A DNA stretch of 64,000 bases from Marinoscillum pacificum (GTDB lineage: Bacteria > Bacteroidota > Bacteroidia > Cytophagales > Cyclobacteriaceae), in contig NZ_JAMZMJ010000003.1 of assembly GCF_024714495.1 (NCBI RefSeq), positions 186,001 to 250,000 of the forward strand, given 5' to 3'. A model generated the notes under the pieces. The model was not told the DNA's origin, ran no database searches, and saw only the letters and a program-made list of their open reading frames with translations. Below are positions 26,531-35,541 of the stretch, piece after piece. The position numbers and the translations under genes are program-made. How positions within the stretch are numbered: position 1 is the stretch's first letter; each line of letters begins with the position of its first letter.

Positions 26531-26835
26531 TGATCCACTGTTTCGTAAAAACCTAAGAATTCTTCTCTTGAATACAAAGGTGCACATTGTGAGTTTAGTT
26601 GATCATATTCTGACTTGTTTTTAGTGAGGAAGTCTTCATATGATTCTTTGGAGATCCAACTATCGATCACCAGATAGTCATTTTTGTCAGATTTTTTGAT
26701 CAATTCCTGCCCTAAATAATCTTCACTTTTCTCATAAAAGTGAAACCAGGTTCCATTGCGTTTGTAAGCTTCTTCGAATTGGTCTTTTTGTTCAGGAGAA
26801 CACTCATATCGCCAGACCAGTTGATACATTTTCAT
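26527..26835 (-). CDS. Dimeric alpha/beta-barrel (ABM-like) protein
   Basis: 102 residues, start ATG at 26835. The fold pattern beta-alpha-beta-beta-alpha-beta of antibiotic biosynthesis monooxygenase-like proteins is visible: YQLVWRYECSPEQKDQFEEA, LGQELIKKSDKNDYLVIDSW, SKESYEDFLTKNKSEYDQL. Members act on varied small aromatic molecules or merely bind them; no substrate can be named. It is translationally coupled to the DinB-like gene. Confidence 0.7.
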   Translation of the reverse strand: MKMYQLVWRYECSPEQKDQFEEAYKRNGTWFHFYEKSEDYLGQELIKKSDKNDYLVIDSWISKESYEDFLTKNKSEYDQLNSQCAPLYSREEFLGFYETVDH

Positions 26836-26900
26836 GGGGAGGAGGTTTGTTCTTTCTATAATTTAATCAGAATAAGAACAAACCTCAACCGTTATGAAAT

Positions 26901-27905
26901 CTATTTATATTCTTCCTTTCCGTCTGCGTGCTTAGCAAAGCGACCACTTTCTTTCGGATGCACATGGTCATTTTTAGGCCACGGCCATCCACCAAACTGG
27001 GTTCTTTGATACTCTTGAAAGGCTTGCTGTATTTCAGCTTGTGTGTTCATTACAAAAGGTCCATACTGAGCAACAGGCTCGTTGATTGGCTTACCTTGTA
27101 ATACCAGAAATTGTGCTTCTTGATCACCGTTTTTGATTGTTACCGCTTGACTAGCATCTAATTCAGCGGCTTTTTCTAAGGGTAGATTTTCATCATTTAA
27201 TTGAACAGATCCACCAGCATAATAATAAAGAGATCTATTAGCTTCAGCGCTTGCCAACGGTAATGTCCATTCAGCGCCTGGCTGCATCGTTAAAGTCCAA
27301 ATGGCTACTTCATTGGCAGGATCCGCTGCCCATGAGTCTGGAGCTGGGGATAATGCTTTTACATCGCCAATGGAGCCAGATATCACTTTTACTTTGGTTT
27401 TACCATCTTCAGAAGTATAATAAGGAATATCTTCCGACCAAAGCATTTTAAAATGCGGCTCAACAAACTTGCTTTTCGCGGGTAGATTCAACCAAATCTG
27501 AAACAGAATTAATGGGTTTTCTTCATCTTCCTTCAACAAAGGAAACATTTCGGAGTGGTTAACTCCCTTGCCTGCAGTCATCCACTGTACATCGCCATTG
27601 CCAAAACGACCTGCTGCTCCCAAAGAGTCTGAGTGATCAATAAGGCCTTTTTCACCAACCGTCACTGTTTCAAATCCTCTGTGTGGGTGCTGTGGGAAGC
27701 CCGGAACTGTTGATCCATGATACATTCTCCATTTATTAGAAGGATCAAAGTCTTGTCCTAAGTTTCTGCCAGCAATTGACTCAGCTGGACCCATATCTTT
27801 ATTTCCTTTAGGATAATCGTCTTTGTGATAAACACAGAATAGAAACGGGTCTTGGGTTGCCCACGGGAAGCCAAGTGGCTTTATATGTTTGATTGCTGAA
27901 CTCAT
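26901..27905 (-). CDS. Pirin family protein
   Basis: 334 residues of the bicupin pirin type. The N-terminal cupin has [14 protein letters not shown] and [11 protein letters not shown], which supply the three His and one Glu metal ligands; the second cupin (about 210-300) lacks them, as usual. Pirins bind iron and some oxidise quercetin-like flavonoids; regulatory roles are also reported. The gene stands alone, with about 65 bp between it and the ABM-like gene, and is divergent from the fucosidase gene. Confidence 0.92.
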   Translation of the reverse strand: MSSAIKHIKPLGFPWATQDPFLFCVYHKDDYPKGNKDMGPAESIAGRNLGQDFDPSNKWRMYHGSTVPGFPQHPHRGFETVTVGEKGLIDHSDSLGAAGRFGNGDVQWMTAGKGVNHSEMFPLLKEDEENPLILFQIWLNLPAKSKFVEPHFKMLWSEDIPYYTSEDGKTKVKVISGSIGDVKALSPAPDSWAADPANEVAIWTLTMQPGAEWTLPLASAEANRSLYYYAGGSVQLNDENLPLEKAAELDASQAVTIKNGDQEAQFLVLQGKPINEPVAQYGPFVMNTQAEIQQAFQEYQRTQFGGWPWPKNDHVHPKESGRFAKHADGKEEYK

Positions 27906-28025
27906 TGTTATTAATTGTTAATTTAAATGTACCAACATGTAAATTGAATAATTTGTTTCATTAATTCGCGATAATATTGAATGTAGATTTGATTTGAGAG
28001 ACTTCCTTAATTTAGGTGAAATAAG

Positions 28026-29417
28026 ATGAACATTAAGATTACTGTACTTATCCTGTCATTATTTATGACTTTAGGAGCATTAGCTCAGGATCCTGAAAAT
28101 AACTTGCACGAACAATCGGAAGCATACGTATGGCCGAATGATCCTTTAGTATTGGCGAAGCTGGAAAACTGGCAGGATCTGAAGTTTGGAATGATAATTC
28201 ACTGGGGATTGTATGCTCAAGCTGGGATAGTGGAGTCCTGGGAATTGACTTCTGAAGATTGGATCAACAGAAGAGACAGTATGACTCATCATGAGTACAA
28301 ACAATGGTATCGATCGCTTAAAGATGATTTTAATCCTGTGAATTTTGATCCAGACGTATGGGCAGAAGCGGCCCAGCGTGCAGGGATGAAATATGTGGTT
28401 TTTACTACTAAACATCACGACGGTTTCAACATGTTCGATACTAAATATTCGGATTTTAAAATCACGAATGGTCCGTTTGCCAATCATCCAAAATCAAATG
28501 TTGCTAAATACGTTTTTGAAGCATTTAGAAATAAAGACATGATGATTGGAGCCTATTTTTCGAAGCCTGATTGGAATTCGCAGTATTTCTGGTGGGAAAA
28601 GTATGCGACTGATGACCGAAATGTCAATTATAATATTGGAGTTCATCCTGACAGATGGGAGAAATATCAGCAGTTTGTGTCGAATCAAGTGGAAGAACTC
28701 ACTACGAATTACGGTGATCTGGACATCCTGTGGTTTGATGGTGGCTGGGTTCGAGAAGGGAGGATGGTGCATGGAGGTGAGCAAAGTGTGAATATGCCAG
28801 CTTTAGCTGAAATGGCTCGTACAAATCAACCTGGTTTGTTAATTGTTGACAGAACCGTGCCAGGACTATACGAGAACTATCAAACACCGGAGCGTACCAT
28901 CCCTGAGAATCGATTACCAAACCCATGGGAGAGTTGTATTCCGTTAAATAATAACTGGGGCTATGTGCCTAATGATGATTCGAAATCCTCAGAGCAAATT
29001 ATCCATTCGTTAATCGAAATAGTGGCTAAGGGCGGAAGTTTACTACTCGGAATTGGACCAAAGCCTGATGGAACTCTTAGGACTGATGATGTTGCTAAAA
29101 TGAACGAGATAGGTTCGTGGCTACAGGAGAATGGTGAAGCCATATACGGAACAAGATCCATTGAAAACTATCAATCTGGGGAGGTATTCTTTACGAAAAA
29201 AGAGAATCAAGTGTATGCGTTGCTTCCGATTAAACAAGGTATCAACATAAGGGAAATTATTTGGACCGGAAACCTGCCCAAGAACGGCACTAAAATGAAT
29301 TTACTAGGATCGAGTAACCCGGTCAACTATAAAATAAAGGATAATCAAGTAATCGTCATGTTGCCTAATGGAATTGAGAATAAGGTAGCTTTAGCGTTCA
29401 CTTATGCAGTTGACTAA
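28026..29417 (+). CDS. Alpha-L-fucosidase, glycoside hydrolase family 29
   Basis: 463 residues with signal peptide (cut near ALAQ, residue 21). GH29 landmarks: FGMIIHWGLYAQAGIVESWE near 54-72, YVVFTTKHHDGFNMFDTKYS at 123-142, and DILWFDGGWV, where Asp238 is the expected nucleophile. The C-terminal beta domain is short. It should release alpha-linked fucose from glycans in the periplasm. A TAGATTTG box at 27984-27991 could be the -7 element of its promoter, though no well-spaced -33 box was found. It is the only GH29 in the window and lies away from the SusCD locus. Confidence 0.93.
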   Translation: MNIKITVLILSLFMTLGALAQDPENNLHEQSEAYVWPNDPLVLAKLENWQDLKFGMIIHWGLYAQAGIVESWELTSEDWINRRDSMTHHEYKQWYRSLKDDFNPVNFDPDVWAEAAQRAGMKYVVFTTKHHDGFNMFDTKYSDFKITNGPFANHPKSNVAKYVFEAFRNKDMMIGAYFSKPDWNSQYFWWEKYATDDRNVNYNIGVHPDRWEKYQQFVSNQVEELTTNYGDLDILWFDGGWVREGRMVHGGEQSVNMPALAEMARTNQPGLLIVDRTVPGLYENYQTPERTIPENRLPNPWESCIPLNNNWGYVPNDDSKSSEQIIHSLIEIVAKGGSLLLGIGPKPDGTLRTDDVAKMNEIGSWLQENGEAIYGTRSIENYQSGEVFFTKKENQVYALLPIKQGINIREIIWTGNLPKNGTKMNLLGSSNPVNYKIKDNQVIVMLPNGIENKVALAFTYAVD

Positions 29418-29452
29418 TTGAATTATGTATGCTGCATTTTGTATATTGAACT

Positions 29453-29809
29453 ATGCCTTACAACGAAAGACTTGCTGACAGACTAAGAGAATATCTTTCT
29501 AAAATTCCCAACATCGAAGTAGAGGAGAAGAAGATGTTCAGAGGACTAGCATTTCTGGTCAATGACAAAATGTGCGTTAATGTGAGTGGCGATAACCTCA
29601 TGTGTCGATTCGACCCTGAATTAGACGATCTGATGAAAGAGAAGCTGGGCTATCAGTCAGTGAAGATGGCTGGTAGATATATGAAGGGCTATGCTTATAT
29701 CAATGAAGATGGTTATCGATCGATTGATGATTTTAAGTTTTGGGTTGATTTGGCTTTAGACTTTAATCCACGTGCGAAATCTTCTAAGAAAACTAAATCC
29801 AAAAAGTGA
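29453..29809 (+). CDS. TfoX N-terminal domain protein
   Basis: 118 residues. The single TfoX-N domain is visible from EEKKMFRGLAFLVNDKMCVN through LMCRFDPE and VKMAGRYMKGYAYI. In gamma-proteobacteria TfoX regulates competence, but stand-alone N-terminal domains such as this one have no established role. The C-terminus is a lysine-rich tail. It lies 35 bp after the fucosidase gene. Confidence 0.85.
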   Translation: MPYNERLADRLREYLSKIPNIEVEEKKMFRGLAFLVNDKMCVNVSGDNLMCRFDPELDDLMKEKLGYQSVKMAGRYMKGYAYINEDGYRSIDDFKFWVDLALDFNPRAKSSKKTKSKK

Positions 29810-29822
29810 CGTTAAATCGATC

Positions 29823-30206
29823 ATGTTGAGATCGTTTACTTATAACGCAATTTTTAAAAGCCAACTGTCCATTTGGTTGTTGGTTTTTCTGGCGGCGTTA
29901 TTTCAGTTGCCAGTCTCAACCTCTCAAGCTGATCCGATTTCGCATCAGAGGATAGAACTCGTTGAGTCAAATACTTTCATTCCCAAAAGGGAAAGGGTTC
30001 ATTTATTTGACTCGCGATTTGAATCAAGTAAGCCAGAGACAAGTTCTATTCCATCAATTCAGCAGTTTCATGATCAGCTATCTGGTAATGTAGAACACCT
30101 AGCCAGAAAAAGGAGGTTTATAATTGTTGAGTTGGATCGGTTAAAGAGACTACCTCTTACAACACCCTATGAAGATGAACTGAACAAAACTGAATTCTCA
30201 GTTTAG
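29823..30206 (+). CDS. Hypothetical exported or membrane protein
   Basis: 127 residues from the ATG at 29823, which opens MLRSFTYNAIFKSQLSIWLL with a hydrophobic segment and possible cleavage near TSQA. An upstream start inside the TfoX gene is less likely. The remainder is hydrophilic with no motif recognised. It and the small protein downstream may form one transcript with the TfoX-N gene. Confidence 0.6.
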   Translation: MLRSFTYNAIFKSQLSIWLLVFLAALFQLPVSTSQADPISHQRIELVESNTFIPKRERVHLFDSRFESSKPETSSIPSIQQFHDQLSGNVEHLARKRRFIIVELDRLKRLPLTTPYEDELNKTEFSV

Positions 30207-30250
30207 CCAACATTTCAAACGAGTCAATTCGACTCACATCTTCAATTAGT

Positions 30251-30439
30251 ATGAAAAATTTCAAAAAGGTCCTACGTCTAGTAGTGATGACCTTATTTAT
30301 TGTATTTGCAGCTTTTGGTGCTGGAATGGGTGGAGTTTTTATGCCAAAGTTTTACCGGGATGATTCATTTATAGCAAAAATTGAACTTGTAGAAGAGCGA
30401 GAAAATGATGAATTGGAAGATGAAGATGAAAAGACTTAA
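30251..30439 (+). CDS. Small membrane protein with acidic tail
   Basis: 62 residues: basic start, one hydrophobic helix (VVMTLFIVFAAFGAGMGGVF), a short linker and a strongly acidic tail (EERENDELEDEDEKT). No family was recognised. Its stop codon overlaps that of the convergent hydrolase gene by 4 nt. Small size limits confidence, but the pattern of positively charged start, helix and acidic end is common in real Bacteroidota small proteins. Confidence 0.6.
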   Translation: MKNFKKVLRLVVMTLFIVFAAFGAGMGGVFMPKFYRDDSFIAKIELVEERENDELEDEDEKT

Positions 30440-31239
30440 TCTTCATTTAGGAAATCCAGTATTTCGCTTGCGAATGCAGAGGTTTTATGTGTGTTATTAT
30501 GATCTCCGGGTATGATGGTCAATTGACTATTGGGTAGATGATTTGCAAGTTCTTGAGGAGAGCCATTATCAGTATCTTCATCTCCTGCAATAATCAGAGT
30601 AGGGATTTCAATTTTCTGTAATTCGTCAATCGAGGTTATAGGTTGATATGTTTGCAAGTGACTCAAGATCTCCAGATTAGCATTAATTGATTTGGCATAA
30701 TTCACAGCTCCTTTGGTCGTTTCGTTCAGAGGAGCTGTCCCTGCAAAGGCTTCGGCAAACATGAGTCTACGATCCCAATTCGGGTTAGTGAAATCCGCAC
30801 CCATGCCTCCTAAAACTGCTTTTGATATTCTTATATCTTGAGTCAAAAGTTTTGCTAAAACAATTGACCCACGTGAATATCCAATAGCCATGTAACTATC
30901 CAGTTCTAAATGATCGATCAAAGAGATTAAATCTTTAATCTCCGCATCATTAGCATAGTAAGTTGAATTTAACGGTTTATCGGAATCTCCATTGCCTCTT
31001 AGGTCTGGAATGATTACTCGATATCCTTGGTTTAATAAACTCTGCTTCAGAGAACCATTATTCCATGATGAACCACTTGAAATAAAGCCATGGATTAAGA
31101 GAATTGGAGTTCCAGCGCCAAGATCTTCATAGGCTATCCGAGTATTGTCGAAGGACTGGAAGTAGTTTTTGCTTTGACCGAACAGACTGATGCTCAGACT
31201 AAATAGGCTGATTAGGATAAGTAATTTTAGGTCCATCAT
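30436..31239 (-). CDS. Alpha/beta-fold hydrolase, secreted
   Basis: 267 residues with a signal peptide (ISLFSLSISLFGQ). The catalytic Ser122 sits in AIGYSRGSIV (G-x-S-x-G), the oxyanion region is LLIHGFISSGSSWN, and the late GDEDTDNGSP and GDHNNTH supply the Asp and His. It resembles general serine esterases/lyases of the alpha/beta family; the substrate is unknown. Confidence 0.88.
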   Translation of the reverse strand: MMDLKLLILISLFSLSISLFGQSKNYFQSFDNTRIAYEDLGAGTPILLIHGFISSGSSWNNGSLKQSLLNQGYRVIIPDLRGNGDSDKPLNSTYYANDAEIKDLISLIDHLELDSYMAIGYSRGSIVLAKLLTQDIRISKAVLGGMGADFTNPNWDRRLMFAEAFAGTAPLNETTKGAVNYAKSINANLEILSHLQTYQPITSIDELQKIEIPTLIIAGDEDTDNGSPQELANHLPNSQLTIIPGDHNNTHKTSAFASEILDFLNED

Positions 31240-31460
31240 TTTTCGATTTAGGGTATTGTAAACATACCATCTTTCAAACAGGAGCGAGGTATGAAAATGT
31301 CCTCAGTTGCGGTATCACTTGCTGCCATTCCTGTTAAAGTCAGGTTAATTCTCTTCGGTAGGATTTTTTACCCCTTGGTCTGTTATCTGTATCTAAATCG
31401 GCAGGCATTGCGTTAAATTTGTTATACAAGATTAAAAGAATCTTTATAAGTCAAACCAGC

Positions 31461-32084
31461 ATGAGACCTACCACTTTTCTACCTCAAATTTTATTTCTTG
31501 TAGCTTCTGTTATCTCGTTGAAAACTAGTGCACAGGTGAATCAAGAGCTTATTAATGAATTAGATTCTATGGTAGAGCTTGATCAGCGCTGGAGAACCGC
31601 ATATCGGGAAGGAGTTAATCAATCATTAGACTCATTAACGAAATCGCAATTGGTGATGACTCTAGATGCTATAGATAGTTTGCACTATTTGAAACTGAAA
31701 GAAATGTTTGAAACTTATGGCTATCTGGGTTATGATTTAGTAGGCGAAGAAGGAAGTCATGATTTTTGGTTGTTAATGCAGCATCAAGACAAACATTCTG
31801 ATTTTCAGGAGGCTGTACTGGAGAAAATGGCTAAAGCAGTAGATGAAGATCAGGCATCTTACACAGATTACGCCTATTTACTTGATCGAGTATTGGTTAA
31901 TACAGGTAAACTTCAAGTATTTGGTACTCAAATGACTCTTAATGCTGATTCTACTTCGTACATACCTAAGCCGGTAGAGGATGCTGATAAACTGGATAAG
32001 CGTAGGAAAAAAGCAGGTTTACCTCCTATGATGCTATATATCAAAATTATGAATGAGCGCTATTTTGGGAATCTAAGTCAATAA
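31461..32084 (+). CDS. Hypothetical secreted protein
   Basis: 207 residues from the ATG at 31461, which gives a signal peptide cut after TSAQ; an earlier start at 31419 adds 14 non-signal residues. The mature part is helical, rich in Asp, Leu and Lys, with YGYLGYDLVGEEGSHDFWLL and a C-terminal RRKKAGLPPM. The pattern recalls the DUF6624 group of Bacteroidota, but this is a weak resemblance. Its stop is one base from that of the convergent glycosyltransferase gene. Confidence 0.7.
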   Translation: MRPTTFLPQILFLVASVISLKTSAQVNQELINELDSMVELDQRWRTAYREGVNQSLDSLTKSQLVMTLDAIDSLHYLKLKEMFETYGYLGYDLVGEEGSHDFWLLMQHQDKHSDFQEAVLEKMAKAVDEDQASYTDYAYLLDRVLVNTGKLQVFGTQMTLNADSTSYIPKPVEDADKLDKRRKKAGLPPMMLYIKIMNERYFGNLSQ

Positions 32085-32085
32085 A

Positions 32086-33507
32086 TTAAGTAGCCTTAAA
32101 TCCTTTTCTTTTCTGCTCTCCCCAGGTTTTCTTTCTGCGGATAAACTTGTCGAAGTTTCCTCTCACTGCAGACCACACAGTAATGGGGTGATATACGAAT
32201 GGTTCTATCATTGCTGCGAATAATAGCTTTAATAATGCCCGTCCCTGGGTGTATTCACGGTAGGTTTTTTCCTCTAATAAAAGTGCTATCCATGATATGA
32301 GCAGTGAAAATGTGTATACTAATGTGATTAAGATGAAAAAGTGTTGCCAGTCGATCCACCCCAAAATTGCCAAAACTGCAAAATAAATTAGCCCTGTAAA
32401 TTCAATTAATGGAGCTAACCATTCGAACAGTAACCAGAAAGGATACGATAGCATTCCCATTAACCCGTACTTGGGACGGAAACAGATTTTCTGGTGAGCC
32501 AACAAGGTTTCAATAGTGCCCCTTGTCCATCGGTTTCTCTGTTTTTGGAAAATAGATAACTCCTCAGGAGCTTCCGTCCAGCACAATGGATCAGGCACAT
32601 AAGCTACACGATACGGTTTGTCATTATCGGCCATGAATCGACGCATCCGTACTACCAGTTCCATATCCTCACCAACAGTGCTGGTGTCATAGCCACCTAC
32701 TTCCAGAACAGTTTTTCGGTCAAAAAGTCCAAAGGCACCTGAAATAATTAATAAACCATTCATTTCGCCCCAGGCCATTCTTCCTAAAAGAAAGGCTCTG
32801 ATGTATTCTAAAGTCTGGAATGTTGGTAACCATTTCTTGGCCAGTTTGACCTGTAATAGTCGTCCATTTTTGATGACACAGTCATTTGCAATTCTAACGA
32901 CTCCACCTACAGCAACAACCTTTCTTCGAGTTTCTTCAAGGTATGGCTTTACCATTCTGAGTAATGCATCGTCTTCAATAATGCAATCCACGTCAATACA
33001 AGCCACCAGGTCTGATTTGGCATAGCTTATGCCTGCATTCAATGCATCTGATTTACCACCATTCTCTTTGTCAATCACCAGCAATTTGGAGAATGCAGGA
33101 TTCTTGGATTTGTAGACTTCTTTTATTGGTTTGTGATTCAGGTAAGCACACTCCATGGTGTTGATGGGTTCCAGGTCATAAGCTTCGATCATGCGCAAAA
33201 CAGAATCATCCTTGCTGCCATCATTCACTATTATGATCTCATAATTGTTGTAATGCAGTGAAAGCAACGATCTGATGTTATCGACAATTGATAGGGACTC
33301 GTTGTATGCTGGAGCTATTATGGAAATGCTTGGAGCTAAAGGTGAACGAAGGATGTCATCAAAATAGGTGTTCTTTTCATTTCGAGTGTAGCGCTGCAGT
33401 GCTCTAAATGAAATGAAGGCCAGAACAACATAAAACGACATGATGGTCAAAGCATAGAAGAATATGCCGTAATTGAGAAATTCGGTAATTTCTTTGTATC
33501 CTATCAT
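32086..33507 (-). CDS. Membrane-bound family 2 glycosyltransferase
   Basis: 473 residues. One N-terminal membrane helix (about 12-32), a GT-A domain, then four or more C-terminal helices. Catalytic motifs: IIVNDGSKDDS (UDP-sugar binding), DVDC (D-x-D), GEDMELVVRMRR (general base region) and QRNRW (the Q-x-x-R-W motif of processive synthases such as BcsA, HasA and PgaC). It probably polymerises and extrudes a polysaccharide across the inner membrane. It is the last gene of a four-gene unit with overlapping frames: 4 nt overlap with the HEAT-like gene. Confidence 0.93.
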   Translation of the reverse strand: MIGYKEITEFLNYGIFFYALTIMSFYVVLAFISFRALQRYTRNEKNTYFDDILRSPLAPSISIIAPAYNESLSIVDNIRSLLSLHYNNYEIIIVNDGSKDDSVLRMIEAYDLEPINTMECAYLNHKPIKEVYKSKNPAFSKLLVIDKENGGKSDALNAGISYAKSDLVACIDVDCIIEDDALLRMVKPYLEETRRKVVAVGGVVRIANDCVIKNGRLLQVKLAKKWLPTFQTLEYIRAFLLGRMAWGEMNGLLIISGAFGLFDRKTVLEVGGYDTSTVGEDMELVVRMRRFMADNDKPYRVAYVPDPLCWTEAPEELSIFQKQRNRWTRGTIETLLAHQKICFRPKYGLMGMLSYPFWLLFEWLAPLIEFTGLIYFAVLAILGWIDWQHFFILITLVYTFSLLISWIALLLEEKTYREYTQGRALLKLLFAAMIEPFVYHPITVWSAVRGNFDKFIRRKKTWGEQKRKGFKAT

Positions 33508-34226
33508 TGATAAGTGACTGAGTATTTATCTAAATAGTGCGTTAATCTGCGGGTGGCTGGGTTTTGGGAATTTCTAAGGGTCTCTAGTTGGGCTTTGCTG
33601 AGTTTGAAAGGGCTACGATGTAAGATGGAGAGAATAGAAATAAATGTCCAATTAGACATGATCCCAATTCTACTTTCCATTTCCATTAAGCCTTTGATTT
33701 CGCCAATTTCTACCATGGCGATTTTAGCCTGTTTTCTTACTCTTATATCATGATGGTCTACCAGAGGGACGATGGTTGAATAAGCAGATTTATCACCAAC
33801 GATGGATAACTCGATGATTCCTTCCACGATTCGATGGGTGAAAGTCGAGTCCAGTTTTTTGATGGAAATTTTATCTAACTCAAAGTGGTAATACAGTTCT
33901 TTTGATCGCTCTTCATAAATCCCACTAAATGAGTAGCACATTTGAATTAATTCATCCAAAAGCATTTCTTTTTGCCACGTGTTCTTCACCAGCTGATTGA
34001 GTTGCTTTTTGTATTTGTCACTTTTTTCTGGATAATTAAGCGTCGCGGAGAGTAGTGAAAGAAGTGTGCTCCTGAACTTTTGCTGTTTCTTATTAAATAG
34101 AATGTATCTTATTCGATAGGTGAATATTGATATCAGCGTTAAGAATAGACAGAGCAGTACCAGTCCAATCAGATAGATGATCCATTTGTCAACAATGGGA
34201 TATCTGTTAAGATCAAACATTTTCAC
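33504..34226 (-). CDS. Membrane-anchored HEAT-like repeat protein
   Basis: 240 residues. One helix (WIIYLIGLVLLCLFLTLISI, about 15-34) anchors a cytoplasmic alpha-helical domain; paired helices such as STIVPLVDHHDIRVRKQAKI and AMVEIGEIKGLMEMES look like HEAT/PBS-type repeats. These usually bind partner proteins. The start is GTG at 34226 or ATG at 34220; both overlap the receiver gene's end. Its place between the receiver and the glycosyltransferase suggests it links the two, which is an inference. Confidence 0.75.
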   Translation of the reverse strand: MKMFDLNRYPIVDKWIIYLIGLVLLCLFLTLISIFTYRIRYILFNKKQQKFRSTLLSLLSATLNYPEKSDKYKKQLNQLVKNTWQKEMLLDELIQMCYSFSGIYEERSKELYYHFELDKISIKKLDSTFTHRIVEGIIELSIVGDKSAYSTIVPLVDHHDIRVRKQAKIAMVEIGEIKGLMEMESRIGIMSNWTFISILSILHRSPFKLSKAQLETLRNSQNPATRRLTHYLDKYSVTYQ

Positions 34227-34590
34227 TGTTATTTAAGCGATACAATATGTTTTTCGATCGTGCAACTACTTCATTTGGACTAAATGGTTTGTCAATAAAG
34301 TCGGAAGCTCCAAGACGAAAGGCCTCGAGTATTTTGGATTCCAGATCAGCATCGCTGATGATGATTACTGGAATTTTTTTCTGTTTGGCTATTTCTAATA
34401 TCTCAAAACCACTTCTAAATGGAAGTAATTCCTCCGTGATAATAAGGTCTGGTTGGCTTTCCATATCGTCTATGAGTTCCAGGCCATTAACTACTGACTT
34501 TACTTCAAAACCTTCTATTCTTAAACGATCAGTGAGTACTTTGCGCAGCAATTCGTTGGGCTCTGCCAGTATGATTTTTTGATTACTCAT
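34213..34590 (-). CDS. Stand-alone receiver domain protein with Glu at the phospho-acceptor site
   Basis: 125 residues, a receiver domain with no output domain. Aligning DLIITEELLP with the usual DLIILDxxMP puts Glu53 where the phosphorylated Asp belongs. The acidic pocket normally formed by adjacent Asp/Glu after beta-1 is reduced to ILAEPNE. The Lys of FIDKPFSP and the Ser after IIIS are kept. The domain therefore may be locked in one state and not switched by phosphorylation. It overlaps the barrel gene by 4 nt and the HEAT-like gene by 14 nt. Confidence 0.88.
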   Translation of the reverse strand: MSNQKIILAEPNELLRKVLTDRLRIEGFEVKSVVNGLELIDDMESQPDLIITEELLPFRSGFEILEIAKQKKIPVIIISDADLESKILEAFRLGASDFIDKPFSPNEVVARSKNILYRLNNSENV

Positions 34591-35387
34591 CGTTTGTGCA
34601 AGGTTAAAAACAAAGAAATGGAATGCTGTTGTCTTTGCGAAACGACAAAATCATAGTTGATCCATTGATAGGAAATAGTCCATTGCTTGTTCTTTCTGGT
34701 GGTAGAATTCAGTGAGGCTCCCAAGGTTAATTGATCGGGTTTGCCGCTTATTTCAATTGTTTGATCGCTTATAAGAACAAGGTTTGGGTCATATCCATAG
34801 GCACCTAACAGACCAATATACCCACTATCACTATAGTAGTATCTGTGTGTTAGAATTACCGCGAAGTTGTTGAAGTTATCTTCAGTGAAGCCATAGGCGA
34901 AGTTTCCTCTAATTGAGGTTAAAAAAGGACCATAGTATCTTGAAAGGCTTCCGGTAATAACTCCCAGGCTTCCTGTGTTTTCAAAATTCATCCATCTCAG
35001 CCCAATTGAGTGTTCCCATTTGTCAAAAGGGTTGAAATATTCCAATACCAAATGATTCTTCACGAAAATGCTACCTGGGGACAAACCAAAGCCGGCCATT
35101 ATGTAGTCCTTATTCTCAAATGATTTGTAAAAATCAGATTCTAAAAGAAAGGATGACTGATCAAAACGATTGGCAAAGGTTAGTCGAGGTATGAGAGTGA
35201 AATTGTTTTTTTTAAATTTTACTTCAGCTGTAAGGTTATGCCAATCACTCAATTGCTGGTTAAAGAAACTGTATTCGTAACCAAGTTTTGTGTAACTGTA
35301 GAAAGTAGTATCTCCTTGTTGAGCATTTGAGAAGCTACTTACCAGCATCATCAGTATGACGATGGCGTAAGAATGAATGTAATTCAA
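34587..35387 (-). CDS. YaiO-like outer membrane beta-barrel protein
   Basis: 266 residues: signal peptide ending SNAQ, then alternating amphipathic strands rich in Tyr and Phe (FYSYTKLGYEYSFFNQQLSD, WTISYQWINYDFVVS), ending in HKR. The pattern and size match the YaiO family. The role of that family is unclear, but its members are often found with glycosyltransferases. Here it would form the outer-membrane component of a polysaccharide export unit. Start is a TTG at 35387 because no suitable ATG precedes the signal peptide. Confidence 0.82.
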   Translation of the reverse strand: MNYIHSYAIVILMMLVSSFSNAQQGDTTFYSYTKLGYEYSFFNQQLSDWHNLTAEVKFKKNNFTLIPRLTFANRFDQSSFLLESDFYKSFENKDYIMAGFGLSPGSIFVKNHLVLEYFNPFDKWEHSIGLRWMNFENTGSLGVITGSLSRYYGPFLTSIRGNFAYGFTEDNFNNFAVILTHRYYYSDSGYIGLLGAYGYDPNLVLISDQTIEISGKPDQLTLGASLNSTTRKNKQWTISYQWINYDFVVSQRQQHSISLFLTLHKR

Positions 35388-35541
35388 TTATTTTCAGATA
35401 GTTGCTGATCACAATACTACAAAGTGGTGTCCAGAGTTTTAAAAATTTGATAATATTTTTTTATATCCTTTCATTAGTTACATTATCGCCTTGTTTTTAT
35501 TGTAATTGCGATCATTTCACATCATTCACCATTAGAACACA

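Noticed and set aside
26531-26587. ATG at 26587 as start of the DinB-like gene
   Set aside because: It would place 19 unrelated basic residues inside the upstream gene; the TTG in the TTGA overlap fits the family start.
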